Shown piece after piece: positions 27,397 to 36,291 of a stretch of DNA of 40,005 bases (position 1 is its first letter; the number at the start of each line of letters is the position of its first letter). Position numbers and translations under genes: made by a program. The notes beneath the pieces are model-generated. The model was not told where the DNA came from and searched no databases. It was given only the letters and a program-made list of their open reading frames with translations. Source of the stretch: a virus. Where the stretch lies: positions 1 through 40,005 of IMG/VR virus record IMGVR_UViG_3300031825_000040. One strand, written 5' to 3'.

Positions 27397-28883
27397 CCAT
27401 TCCGTTCAAGAGCATTCCCCAGAATCTCCGCGCGCCGCTGTTCTACGCGGAGCTCGACAACACCAAGGCGAACAGCGGCTCCGGCACGCAACGCGCTCTT
27501 GTCATCGGTCAGGTGACCGCCGGCGGCACCGCGGTCCCGAACACACCGCAGATCTCTCAGGGTCCCACCGAGGCAAAGACCGTCGGTGGCCCCGGATCGA
27601 TGCTGGCGCTGATGACCGCGGCCTATCGAGCTGGCGACCCTTTTGGCGAGGTGTGGTATCTGCCGCTGGCCGACGGCCAGAGCAGCGTGGCAGCAACGGG
27701 TGCGGTCGCTTTCACGGCAGTGGCAACTGCGACCGGCGTGATGTTCCTGTACATCGCGGGCATTCTGGTCACCATGACCGTGTCGGCGACGCAAACGCAG
27801 GCTCAGCTGGCTACCGCACTGGTTGCCGCAATCAATGCGAACACCGATCTGCCGGTGACGGCGGCGGTGGATGGTACGACCGCCAGCAAAGTGAACGTGA
27901 CGGCCAAGAACAAAGGTCTGGCCGGTAACGACATCGACCTGCAGCTGAACTACCGCGGCGCTGCGAGTGGTGAGGCAACGCCTCCGGGCCTTGCCGTGAC
28001 CATTACCCAGATGGCTGGCGGCCTGGTGAACCCCGACCTGACCACTGCGCTGGCCAACCTGCTGGATAAGGAATTCGATTTCATCGCATTCCCGTACACC
28101 GACACTGCGTCGCTCGACGCGATGAAGTCGTTCCTAAGCAGCACGACGGGCCGGTGGAGCTGGAGCAAGCAGCTCTACGGTGGCGCGTACGGTGCCAAGC
28201 GCGGCACGCTGGGCGAACTGACCACGTTCGGCACGGCGCGCAACGACGAACACATGTCGATCATGGGCTTCAGCGGCTCGCCAACTCCCAGCTGGATCTG
28301 GGCGGCGAACATTGCCGCCGTCGTCGCGGTTTCTGCGCGCGCGGATGCTGCTCTGCCTCTGCAGACGCTGGCGCTTACCGCAGTGCTCGCGCCGCCGCTC
28401 ACCTCGCGCTTCGCGCTGACGGACCGCAATGTCCTGCTGTGGGACGGCGTTTCGACGTTCACGGTTGCCGCCGACGGTACGGTGCAGATCGAAAACCTGA
28501 TCGCCACCTACCAGGTCAACTCGTTTGGCCAGCCGGACGACAGCTATCTACAGGTCGAAACACTGCTCACGATCCAGTTTGTGCTGCGCGAGCTGAAGGC
28601 CGACATCACGAGCAAGTACTCGCGCGTGAAGCTGGCCGATAACGGCACGCGCTTCGCGCCCGGGTCGGCAATCGTGACGCCGAATACGATCCGCGGCAGT
28701 CAGATCGCCAAGTACCAGGATCTGGAGTATCGCGGCTACGTGCAGAAGAGCGACGTCTTCGCCAAGTCGATCATCGTCGAGAAAAATCGGCAGAACCCGA
28801 ATCGGGTGGACGTGCTCTATCCCGCGACGCTGATCAACCAGCTCCGCATCTTCGCGCTGCTGTTCCAGTTCAGCAACCAGTAA
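27393..28883 (+). CDS. Tail sheath protein (Mu gpL family)
   Basis: A 496-residue protein. MTIPFKSIPQNLRAPLFYAE and NTPQISQGPTEAKTVGGPGS start the Mu gpL-type sheath. EFDFIAFPYTDTASLDAMKS and ENLIATYQVNSFGQPDDSYL mark the middle and C-terminal handshake domains, and the end reads QLRIFALLFQF. It shows that the tail is contractile, although the head genes are lambda-type. Confidence 0.93.
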   Translation: MTIPFKSIPQNLRAPLFYAELDNTKANSGSGTQRALVIGQVTAGGTAVPNTPQISQGPTEAKTVGGPGSMLALMTAAYRAGDPFGEVWYLPLADGQSSVAATGAVAFTAVATATGVMFLYIAGILVTMTVSATQTQAQLATALVAAINANTDLPVTAAVDGTTASKVNVTAKNKGLAGNDIDLQLNYRGAASGEATPPGLAVTITQMAGGLVNPDLTTALANLLDKEFDFIAFPYTDTASLDAMKSFLSSTTGRWSWSKQLYGGAYGAKRGTLGELTTFGTARNDEHMSIMGFSGSPTPSWIWAANIAAVVAVSARADAALPLQTLALTAVLAPPLTSRFALTDRNVLLWDGVSTFTVAADGTVQIENLIATYQVNSFGQPDDSYLQVETLLTIQFVLRELKADITSKYSRVKLADNGTRFAPGSAIVTPNTIRGSQIAKYQDLEYRGYVQKSDVFAKSIIVEKNRQNPNRVDVLYPATLINQLRIFALLFQFSNQ

Positions 28884-28899
28884 CCCGATTAGCAGGGAC

Positions 28900-28928
28900 G
28901 CCGGGGGCGCCTGAGGGCGGCCCCTGGC
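28900..28928 (+). terminator. Stem-loop between sheath and tube genes
   Basis: GCCGGGGGCGCC (28900-28911) can pair with GGCGGCCCCTGGC-type sequence ending at 28928, leaving a short loop. There is no strong U run (ATTTC). Perhaps an attenuator or RNA processing hairpin adjusting sheath and tube ratios. Confidence 0.35.
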
Positions 28929-28947
28929 ATTTCAGGAGCCCTTTGAA

Positions 28948-29316
28948 ATGGCTGACAACACCAATCGCCTGGCCGGGACCGCAAATCTGTCCGTCGACGG
29001 CAAAAGCTACATGCTCGTCGCGGACTTTGAATACAACCCGTCGAAGAAGACCCGGGAAACTCTTTCCGGGATGGACGACGTTCATGGGTACAGCGAGAAG
29101 CCGCGGCCCGGATCGATCTCGGCCACCATCCGCGACTCTGGCGGGCTCACGGTGGCGGATCTCAACGACATGACGAACGTCACCATCGTTGCGGAACTGG
29201 CCAATGGCAAGACGATCATCGGCCGGAATATGTGGACCATCGAAGACCAGACCGCTAAGGCCGCAGACGCGACCATCGAAGTCAAGTGGGAAGGTCCAAG
29301 CGTTACGGAGAACTGA
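28948..29316 (+). CDS. Tail tube protein (Mu gpM family)
   Basis: A 122-residue protein starting MADNTNRLAGTANLSVDGKS, with GGAGCC upstream. ETLSGMDDVHGYSEKPRPGS and ADLNDMTNVTIVAELANGKT are the Mu-family tube pattern. Length fits the family. It forms the inner tube of the contractile tail. Confidence 0.9.
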   Translation: MADNTNRLAGTANLSVDGKSYMLVADFEYNPSKKTRETLSGMDDVHGYSEKPRPGSISATIRDSGGLTVADLNDMTNVTIVAELANGKTIIGRNMWTIEDQTAKAADATIEVKWEGPSVTEN

Positions 29317-29318
29317 GC

Positions 29319-29630
29319 ATGACAACGAATCAAACTGCAGGCCATCCGGAAGAACTGGTACTTCCCCTTCGCAAACCGGTGGTGATCGGTAAGGGGGAAG
29401 ATGCCCTCACATACGACAAGCTGACCCTGCGCGAGCCGACCGCCGGGGAGCTGGAAAAGGCGACCACCAGCACGACGAGCGACATCGGCATGAGCATCAC
29501 GCTGATTTCGCTCGTAGCAGGCGTGCCCCGCGGCGTCGCCGAGAAGATCGGCCAGCGTGACCTGAAGGAGGCGAACGAGTACCTCGCGGGTTTTACCGAG
29601 GATGGTCCGGAGCCTGGACCGACGGCGTAG
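29319..29630 (+). CDS. Tail assembly chaperone, short form (Mu gp41-like)
   Basis: A 103-residue protein starting MTTNQTAGHPEELVLPLRKP. LTYDKLTLREPTAGELEKAT and SLVAGVPRGVAEKIGQRDL match the gp41/E family. This is the product made when no frameshift occurs; it ends NEYLAGFTEDGPEPGPTA. It should coat the tape measure during tail assembly together with the frameshifted form. Confidence 0.88.
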   Translation: MTTNQTAGHPEELVLPLRKPVVIGKGEDALTYDKLTLREPTAGELEKATTSTTSDIGMSITLISLVAGVPRGVAEKIGQRDLKEANEYLAGFTEDGPEPGPTA

Positions 29631-29749
29631 CCGAGGTCACCGAGTTCTACCACTGGGGTCCGAATGAAGCGTGGTCCCTCCCACTTACCCGGCTGCGCTG
29701 GTGGAATGACCAGATGAAGCGGATCAAAAACGCAAGGGCAGAAGGCTGA
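29319..29749 (+). CDS. Tail assembly chaperone, -1 frameshift form (gp41/gp42-like)
   Basis: If ribosomes slip at GGGTTTT, translation continues at base 29594 in the -1 frame to the stop at 29747-29749, giving about 143 residues. The extension reads YRGWSGAWTDGVAEVTEFYH and then WGPNEAWSLPLTRLRWWNDQ, ending KNARAEG. VAEV-FYHW-P-E-W-L-L-RLRWW is the conserved gp42-type pattern of Mu-like phages. It has no good start codon of its own. The stop overlaps the tape-measure ATG (TGATG). Frameshifting at this place is widely conserved in tailed phages. Confidence 0.75.
29588..29594 (+). promoter_or_regulatory. -1 ribosomal slippery heptamer GGGTTTT
   Basis: In the gp41 frame the bases read G-GGT-TTT, an X-XXY-YYZ heptamer, 34 bases before the short product's stop codon. 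Slipping by -1 enters the frame that encodes the conserved gp42-like extension. Confidence 0.75.
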
Positions 29750-31602
29750 TGGCCAATACCTTCAAGATCACCATTGCGGCTGTTGACAAGGCGACCGCCA
29801 CGGTTCGCCGTGTCAATCAGTCCATGGCGAGGCTGACCAGCCCTGTCCGTGATCTGAAGCAGTCGCTGGGGGGGCTGGGCCGGGAGTTGGGCCTCAACAA
29901 GGTGAGCCAGTCGTTCGGTTCCGTTGCCAAGTCGGCGCGCGGCGCCGTCTCTGGCGTCACGGCTCTGGTGCCTGCTCTGGGCGCCATCACGGGCGCGGCA
30001 ACGGTTGCCGGCATCGCGGCACTCGCCAACAACTGGGGGAAACTCGGGTCGGAGATTGATCGGACGTCGTCGATTCTAGGTGCCTCGACGAAGGAGCTGC
30101 AGCAGTATCAGGCAGCTGCGAAGCTGGCCGGCCTGTCGGTCGAAGACATGAACGGCGGCCTGAAGTCGTTGGGCGACACCCTGGAGGACGCGGCCTACAA
30201 CCGCAACTCCCAGGCGCTGATCCTGATGAACCAGCTGGGGATTTCGCTGACCCGGACAAAGACCGGCGCGGTTGACGCCACGCGCGCACTTCGCCAGGTG
30301 GCGGAAGCTATCGCACGGCAGGGCGGCAATGTCCAGGCGCAGCGGCTCATTGCCCGCACCTTTGGGGTCGAGCAACTCCTGCCGATGCTGCAAAAGGGTG
30401 CCGCCGGGATCGAGCAGTATGTCGCCCAGGCGCGCGCGCTGGGATCGGTGATGGGCGACGACCAGATCCAGGCGGCCAAGGATTATGCCCAAAACGTCGC
30501 TAAGCTGGATCTGGCTATCGATGGTCTGAAGGCCTCGATCGGCAATGCCTTGATCCCAGTTCTGTCGCCGCTGCTCGCTCAGCTGTCCGAATGGGTGACC
30601 AAGAATCGTGACCTGATCGCCACCAAGGTCGGGGAGTTCGTCAAGGGCATTGCCGACTGGGTGAAGTCCGTCGATTGGGGGAAGGTGGCGCGCGGTATCG
30701 GCAGCTTTGTCGACGCACTGGGAGGCGTAAAAGGGGTGGCCATCGCGTTGGCGGCCATCACGTTCGCTGGCCCGATCGCCGGGGTGATCTCGCTGATCGG
30801 GCAGGTGACCAAGCTGGCAGCACTGCTGGCGCCATTGGCGGCGAACCCGGTCGTCCTGGGCATCCTCGGTATCACGTATAGCAAGAGTTTGAACCAGGGG
30901 GAGGATGCGGAGCTGGCGCGTCGCAATGGCATGCCCCCTACGATCGACGTGGGGCCTGTCCCCGGTGTCCCGAGCGGTAGTGGTGGCGCAACAGATCCCC
31001 TCGCATTCTTCCAGAACCGCGGCTGGAGCAGAGATCAGGCAGTGGGCATTGTCGCCAACCTTCAGCGGGAAAGCGAGCTCAACCCGGGTGCGGTGGGCGA
31101 CGGCGGCAACGCATACGGTGTCGCCCAGTGGCATCCCGGCCGGCAACGCAACTTCAAGAGCTGGTCCGGCAAGGACATTCGCTCGTCGACGCTCGATGAG
31201 CAGCTGGCGTTCGTCCACCACGAACTGACCGCAGGGCTTGAACGTGCCGCCGGCGATCGGCTGAAGCAGGCGAAGTCCGCTGGAGAGGCGGGTGACATCG
31301 TGTCGCGGTATTACGAGCGCCCAAAGGACGCGGACGGCGAGGCATCCAGGCGCGCCATTGCTGCAAACCAGCTGTCCGGTGGCGCGCCGATGGCGCCCGT
31401 CTACGCCTCAGGCGGTTCGGCGGCGCGGCCGCAAGCCGGTGCATCGGCGGCGCCGGCCGGTGGCGCAGTCGGCGGCAAGGTCTTGGTTGAAGTCGTGCTC
31501 GCCGGGGCCACGCAAGGCGTACGCGCCAACGTTCGTTCGAGCGGTAACGTCGAAGCGACGACGCGAGTCCGGACTTCGATGCCGACTGAAGGGGTTTCAT
31601 AG
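29749..31602 (+). CDS. Tape measure protein with C-terminal lysozyme domain
   Basis: A 617-residue protein that sets tail length; at ~0.15 nm per residue this implies a tail near 90 nm. Residues 1-270 are helical and coiled (TATVRRVNQSMARLTSPVRD). Residues ~320-380 contain hydrophobic helices (VKGVAIALAAITFAGPIAGV, KLAALLAPLAANPVVLGILG) that may insert in the host membrane. From ~415 a phage tail lysozyme domain follows (AVGIVANLQRESELNPGAVG, then YGVAQWHPGRQRNF), likely with Glu in QRESELNPG as the catalytic acid. It would open peptidoglycan during injection. Ser/Ala-rich C-terminal tail. Confidence 0.9.
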   Translation: MANTFKITIAAVDKATATVRRVNQSMARLTSPVRDLKQSLGGLGRELGLNKVSQSFGSVAKSARGAVSGVTALVPALGAITGAATVAGIAALANNWGKLGSEIDRTSSILGASTKELQQYQAAAKLAGLSVEDMNGGLKSLGDTLEDAAYNRNSQALILMNQLGISLTRTKTGAVDATRALRQVAEAIARQGGNVQAQRLIARTFGVEQLLPMLQKGAAGIEQYVAQARALGSVMGDDQIQAAKDYAQNVAKLDLAIDGLKASIGNALIPVLSPLLAQLSEWVTKNRDLIATKVGEFVKGIADWVKSVDWGKVARGIGSFVDALGGVKGVAIALAAITFAGPIAGVISLIGQVTKLAALLAPLAANPVVLGILGITYSKSLNQGEDAELARRNGMPPTIDVGPVPGVPSGSGGATDPLAFFQNRGWSRDQAVGIVANLQRESELNPGAVGDGGNAYGVAQWHPGRQRNFKSWSGKDIRSSTLDEQLAFVHHELTAGLERAAGDRLKQAKSAGEAGDIVSRYYERPKDADGEASRRAIAANQLSGGAPMAPVYASGGSAARPQAGASAAPAGGAVGGKVLVEVVLAGATQGVRANVRSSGNVEATTRVRTSMPTEGVS

Positions 31603-31604
31603 CC

Positions 31605-33038
31605 ATGGGGCAGGCAAAGATTCTGAATGCGGTCGGGAGCATCGGGGGCGTTGCCTCTGCCGCGTCCGCTCTTGCTGGCGCACTGGGTGGCGACCTTCCG
31701 GGCGATTGGCAGTCGTCGCTGCGACAGGCGTCCTACCGCGGCGTGCCATTCGGCGTCCTGGCTGGCGAGGTGACGTTTGGCCGCAAAAATGCCGTGCACC
31801 GGTACCCGAAGCGGGACGGAGTATGGGTAGAGGACATGGGCCGTGAGGCCCGGCTCTACCACCTGACCGCCTTCCTGGTCGAAAACAGCGCCGTCTATGG
31901 CGGGGGAGGGGTGGTCGGTCAGCGCGATCGGCTGATCCGGGCGTTTGAGACGGCCGGCGACGGCGAACTCGTGCACCCTACCTTGGGCCGAGTGAAAGTT
32001 TCCGCGCTTGAGGGGCATTCCCTGGAGCGCTGGGATACGGGGCGCTATTTCGAGCTCACCCTAGTCTTCATCGAGGCGGGAGAGCAGCGATTCCCGACGA
32101 ACGTAACGTCGACGGGAGACGCGCTATCCGCCGTGGCTGACTCGCTAAACGCCGAGTCCGTGCTGTCCTTCGCAAAGCAGGTCCTGAGCGCCGTGAAGCT
32201 CGGTGCCGCCGTCGTGCAGCAGGCGGTATCTACAGCACTGGGGTGGTATGTCGCGGCGGTGGGGCTAGTTCATGACGTAAAGCGATTCTTCGGTGCCGTG
32301 TCGACGCTGGCCGGAAACTTTGGCCGACTTTTTGGTGGCGGAAACTCCGGGTACTCAGCCGCCGCCAAGAAGGTGAAGCAGTCGACGACGGTCGGCGACC
32401 TGATTCGGAACGATGCCGCCGCGCGGACGGCTGTCACTCAGGCCGGTGTTGCCCTGGTGGCCGCCGCCGGCCACGTCAGCGACACAGCGACATTCGGGGC
32501 CAAGGCTCAGGGACTTGCCGCTGCGCTTGCCGCGTCTGCTGTGGATCCGGATGACCGTATCCGGCTGCTGCTCAGCCTCGGGTCGTATCAGCCGCACAGC
32601 CCAAACACGTCGTCGGCGATCGGTGTTGCCATGGCGACGATGCAGAGTGCATGCGCGGATCTGTTCCGCCGATGCGCGGTGAGCCAACTTATCCTCGCCG
32701 TGGGGGCGTTTCAGCCCCGATCGGCGGATGAGGCCTCGGCTATGACAGCTATGGTGTCTGGCGTGCTGGCCGCCGAAGCACTGCGCGCGGGCGACCAGGG
32801 CGAGGACGATGTTTATCTGCAGCTCATGGCTGCGAACAAGGCTGTTGTCGCGGATCTCAAGGCGCGGGGCGGCAACCTGGCGGTTGTGGCGGACTTCGGT
32901 TTTTCCGACAACCTGCCGGCGTTGATGCTGGCGCAGCGCATGTATCGGGATCCGTCCCGAAGCGATGACCTGATTGTGCAGGCGGATGCCGTACACCCAG
33001 CGTTTATGCCGACAAAGTTCAAGGCCTTGGCCTCCTGA
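31605..33038 (+). CDS. DNA circularization/baseplate protein (Mu gpN)
   Basis: A 477-residue protein with the N-terminal circularization-protein domain: WQSSLRQASYRGVPFGVLAG, HRYPKRDGVWVEDMGREARL and HPTLGRVKVSALEGHSLERW. The rest is largely helical and Ala-rich. In Mu it is a structural baseplate/tail hub component; the name comes from an old assay on DNA. It follows the tape measure in the usual Mu order. Confidence 0.9.
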   Translation: MGQAKILNAVGSIGGVASAASALAGALGGDLPGDWQSSLRQASYRGVPFGVLAGEVTFGRKNAVHRYPKRDGVWVEDMGREARLYHLTAFLVENSAVYGGGGVVGQRDRLIRAFETAGDGELVHPTLGRVKVSALEGHSLERWDTGRYFELTLVFIEAGEQRFPTNVTSTGDALSAVADSLNAESVLSFAKQVLSAVKLGAAVVQQAVSTALGWYVAAVGLVHDVKRFFGAVSTLAGNFGRLFGGGNSGYSAAAKKVKQSTTVGDLIRNDAAARTAVTQAGVALVAAAGHVSDTATFGAKAQGLAAALAASAVDPDDRIRLLLSLGSYQPHSPNTSSAIGVAMATMQSACADLFRRCAVSQLILAVGAFQPRSADEASAMTAMVSGVLAAEALRAGDQGEDDVYLQLMAANKAVVADLKARGGNLAVVADFGFSDNLPALMLAQRMYRDPSRSDDLIVQADAVHPAFMPTKFKALAS

Positions 33039-33041
33039 CGC

Positions 33042-34142
33042 ATGGCTGATGAAAATTCGGTAAATGAGGTGCTGCTGGTCATTGGCGACCAGCAGCGGGA
33101 GATCTCGGGCTGGAACAACGTTCGCATTACGCGTGGCATTGAGCGTCTGCCGTCCGACTTCAGTCTCACTCTGACGGAGAAGTACCCGGGTGTGGCAGAT
33201 GTCGTGGTCAACGCCGGAGACCCGTTCCAGCTCTTCCTGGGCACCGACGTGGTCATGACTGGCTATCTCGACACGCTCTCCGACGGATTCGACGCGCAGT
33301 CTCATACGGTGGCCGCAGCGGGGCGCAGCAAGTGCTCGGATCTGGTGGACTGCGCCGCCGAGTGGCCCGGCATGCAGATCGTGAACAGCGACCTGGCGCA
33401 AATCGCAACGCAACTTGTGGTTCCGTACAAGGGGCTTGGGGTCCAGTGTGACCTCACGGACCTGCCTAAGGTGCAGCAGCTCAACATCCTGCTCGGCGAA
33501 ACACCCTGGTCGATTATCGAAAGGGTTGCGCGGTACAGCGCCGCGCTGGCCTATGACAACGCGGCGGGGGATTTGGTCCTCGCGCGCGTGGGAACGGTAG
33601 AAGCGGCTGGTGGGTTCGAGGAAGGCGTCAATGTCGAGTCGGCCGGGACGGTGTTCTCGATGCTCGACCGATTTTCTGAATACATGGCGGTCCAGCAGGC
33701 GCTGGACATGCTGTCGGATCTGTCCGGTGGCAGTCTGAACGTGATCACGAAGGTGACGGACGGCGGTGTCGCGCGGCGCCGACAGCGCGTCATCATCGCC
33801 GAGAACCTGAGCGCGAGCGGGCTAGCTATTACTGAGCAGCGCGCTGTGTGGGAAATGAACCGACGAATTGCGCGTGGCGCCGCGGTGCGACTGACCACCG
33901 ATAGTTGGCGCGACGCGGCGGGGAAGCTTTGGGAACCCAATACGTTGGCCCCTGTTCACCTCCCAACGCTCAAGGTTTGGCGCGCTAAGCTGTTGATCGG
34001 TGAAGTGACCTATCGTCAGGACGACGAGGGAGAGCACGCCGATTTGCTGCTCATGCCGCCGGACGCCTTTGCGCCGCAGCCATTCTTGCTGCAACCGCAG
34101 TTTGCAGACGTGTTGGGTACGGACGTGCGGGGAATTCAATGA
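33042..34142 (+). CDS. Baseplate hub protein (Mu gpP / gp44-like)
   Basis: A 366-residue protein. NEVLLVIGDQQREISGWNNV, RGIERLPSDFSLTLTEKYPG and GDPFQLFLGTDVVMTGYLDT define the gpP/late-control-D-like hub fold. IERVARYSAALAYDNAAGDL follows. It forms the trimeric hub over the spike. The gene overlaps the spike gene by 4 bp (ATGA). Confidence 0.9.
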   Translation: MADENSVNEVLLVIGDQQREISGWNNVRITRGIERLPSDFSLTLTEKYPGVADVVVNAGDPFQLFLGTDVVMTGYLDTLSDGFDAQSHTVAAAGRSKCSDLVDCAAEWPGMQIVNSDLAQIATQLVVPYKGLGVQCDLTDLPKVQQLNILLGETPWSIIERVARYSAALAYDNAAGDLVLARVGTVEAAGGFEEGVNVESAGTVFSMLDRFSEYMAVQQALDMLSDLSGGSLNVITKVTDGGVARRRQRVIIAENLSASGLAITEQRAVWEMNRRIARGAAVRLTTDSWRDAAGKLWEPNTLAPVHLPTLKVWRAKLLIGEVTYRQDDEGEHADLLLMPPDAFAPQPFLLQPQFADVLGTDVRGIQ

Positions 34143-34729
34143 CGGCAGGTGTACTGGAGGCGCTGGCCCAGCGGGTTCGGATGATGATCGGCCGGGGCAG
34201 GGTGCGCACGGGCAGCGATGGGGCTGGCGTGCAAATGCTGCAGGTCCAGCTCGCAAGCGTGGAGACTGGCGACAACCGGCCGCGCATGGCCGAGTTTGGC
34301 TTTTCGTCGATGCCTCCGGCTGACACAGATGCCGTGGTGGTCTTCCTGGCGGGGGACCGTTCCGCCGGCGTAGTGGTGGCCACGAACCACCAGGCGTCAC
34401 GGCCACGCGGGCTGAAGCCTGGCGAGACCATCGTCTACAGCCAAGACGGTAAGAGCGTGTATTTCAGCGACGCGGGGATTGTTGTGGACGCCAAGGGGCA
34501 GTCCGTGACAGTCCAGAACGCATCTGTTGCCACGATCGAGGCGACGACCAAGATCGTGGCGGATACCCCGCTGTTCCAGTGCACGGGTGACATTCAAGAC
34601 AACTGCGAAACGAACAGTCGGACCATGAAGGAAATGCGGGACGTCTACAACTCCCACGACCACGCGGTGAGAAACGTCCAGGCAGGCGGCAGCACAGTGA
34701 CCACTGAACATCCGAATCAGACCGAATGA
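34139..34729 (+). CDS. Baseplate spike protein (Mu gp45-like) with iron-site motif
   Basis: A 196-residue protein. An OB-like N-terminal domain (MLQVQLASVETGDNRPRMAE) precedes a beta-helix and a tip. The C-terminus YNSHDHAVRNVQAGGSTVTT includes the H-x-H (His173, His175) motif which in trimeric Mu gp45 and P2 gpV holds iron at the membrane-piercing apex. Length and end are normal for gp45. Confidence 0.92.
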   Translation: MTAGVLEALAQRVRMMIGRGRVRTGSDGAGVQMLQVQLASVETGDNRPRMAEFGFSSMPPADTDAVVVFLAGDRSAGVVVATNHQASRPRGLKPGETIVYSQDGKSVYFSDAGIVVDAKGQSVTVQNASVATIEATTKIVADTPLFQCTGDIQDNCETNSRTMKEMRDVYNSHDHAVRNVQAGGSTVTTEHPNQTE

Positions 34730-35172
34730 GCGACATCACCACAGTTTGGATGGTCGAGCGATCCCAGGGGGATTGGCAGCTTTCTGGGCCCGATCTCTTG
34801 TCCGGGAACGACCTTTCGACAGCCGTGCTGCTGTCCGCCTTTACCGACCGCACGGCGAATCCCGATGACACGACTCCTGATGGCACCGGCGACCCGCGCG
34901 GGTGGTGGGGCGATCAGGGTGAGACGGTCCCGATCGGTTCGCGTCTGTGGCTTCTCGACCGCGCAAAGCAGAACGACGACACGCTGACGCGAGCGCACGA
35001 CTACCTGACGGAATGCCTGCAATGGCTGATCGACGATGGCGTAGCCGCGCGGGTAGACGTGCTGGTGGAGTGGGTGCGCATCGGCATGCTCGGCGTGAAC
35101 ATCGTCGTCCGACGGACGGACGACACAACAGAATCGGTGGCCTTCTCCTGGGCTTGGAACGGAATCTCCTGA
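34726..35172 (+). CDS. Baseplate protein (Mu gp46-like)
   Basis: A 148-residue protein. DPRGWWGDQGETVPIGSRLW, LLDRAKQNDDTLTRAHDYLT and DVLVEWVRIGMLGVNIVVRR are the gp46/gp25-like wedge pattern. It builds part of the baseplate wedge and nucleates the sheath. It overlaps the spike stop by 4 bp and precedes gp47 by 1 bp. Confidence 0.9.
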   Translation: MSDITTVWMVERSQGDWQLSGPDLLSGNDLSTAVLLSAFTDRTANPDDTTPDGTGDPRGWWGDQGETVPIGSRLWLLDRAKQNDDTLTRAHDYLTECLQWLIDDGVAARVDVLVEWVRIGMLGVNIVVRRTDDTTESVAFSWAWNGIS

Positions 35173-35173
35173 T

Positions 35174-36283
35174 ATGCCTTACGCAAGACCAACACTGAGC
35201 GAACTGCGGGCCAACGTCGCTGCCGATCAGGCGAGCGAGTTGGATGGGTCCGATCCGCTCCTGCGCTTTGCAAATCTTCGGATTCTGGGAACGACCCAGG
35301 CTGGCCTCACGCACTTGCAGTATGGCTACCTGGACTGGATCGCGAGGATGGCGGTCCCGTACACGGCCGAGGACGAGTACCTCGAGGCATGGGGAGCATT
35401 CAAGGGCGTCTATCGAAAAGACGCCACGGCAGCGGATGGCTTCGCGACCTTCAGCGGCACGGCAGGGGAAATCCCGGCTGGGTGGGGTCTGATCCGCAGC
35501 GACGGCGCGAAGTACACCGTTTCCGCTGCAGCGTCGATCAACGTTGGCGGGACGGTGCAGGTAGAGGCGACCGCCAACGATATGGGCGCTGCAGGCAACT
35601 GCGTCGTCGGAACCCAGATGTCACTGGCTTCCCCAATCCCCGGGATCCAAAGCAACGGCAGTGTTTCATCGCCGTTCACCGGCGGCGCAGACGTCGAGGA
35701 CAACGAAGCATATCGCGAGCGCGTGCTGGAGGCCTATCAGGAGCCGCCGGCAGGAGGTGACGAGTCGGACTACATCCGCTGGGCCAAGGGCGTGGCGGGT
35801 GTCACGAGGGCGTGGGTGGCCCGGAACGGGTTTGGCGCGGGCACCGTCGTGGTGTACGTCATGCTGGATCTCGCAAATGCGGGGTCGGGCGGCTTTCCGA
35901 TTGGCACAGATGGCGTGGCCACGGCCGAAACAAGAAGCGTCGTGAAGGCGACTGGGGATCAGTTGCGGGTCGCCAATGCGCTGTATAGCCTACAGCCCGT
36001 GACGGCTCTTGTGTATGCGGTGTCGGCAATCCGGGACAACATCAATTTCACGATTTCCGGATTGACCGGCGCCAGCGCGGCGACGAAGCAGGCTATCGCC
36101 GCTGCAATTTCGGACGTGTTCTTCCGAAACGGGGCGCCTGGTGGGACCGTCAACCTCTCGGACATTGAGTCGGCCATTGGTGCGGTTCCGGGCACGGCTG
36201 GGTTTGTCATTACGTCTCCCACTGGAAACATCATGAGCACGGCCGGTCATCTGCCCGTGCTTGAAACCGTAACGTATATCTGA
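35174..36283 (+). CDS. Baseplate wedge protein (Mu gp47 / gpJ family)
   Basis: A 369-residue protein. MPYARPTLSELRANVAADQA and YLDWIARMAVPYTAEDEYLE start the gpJ family, FSGTAGEIPAGWGLIRSDGA is the middle beta domain, and DNEAYRERVLEAYQEPPAGG and DYIRWAKGVAGVTRAWVARN are conserved centre motifs. It joins wedge to hub in the baseplate. Confidence 0.93.
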   Translation: MPYARPTLSELRANVAADQASELDGSDPLLRFANLRILGTTQAGLTHLQYGYLDWIARMAVPYTAEDEYLEAWGAFKGVYRKDATAADGFATFSGTAGEIPAGWGLIRSDGAKYTVSAAASINVGGTVQVEATANDMGAAGNCVVGTQMSLASPIPGIQSNGSVSSPFTGGADVEDNEAYRERVLEAYQEPPAGGDESDYIRWAKGVAGVTRAWVARNGFGAGTVVVYVMLDLANAGSGGFPIGTDGVATAETRSVVKATGDQLRVANALYSLQPVTALVYAVSAIRDNINFTISGLTGASAATKQAIAAAISDVFFRNGAPGGTVNLSDIESAIGAVPGTAGFVITSPTGNIMSTAGHLPVLETVTYI

Positions 36284-36291
36284 GGAGGCCA

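Noticed and set aside
30076-31221. 381-codon minus-strand frame opposite the tape measure gene
   Set aside because: Typical shadow frame; the tape measure and its lysozyme domain on the other strand are well supported.
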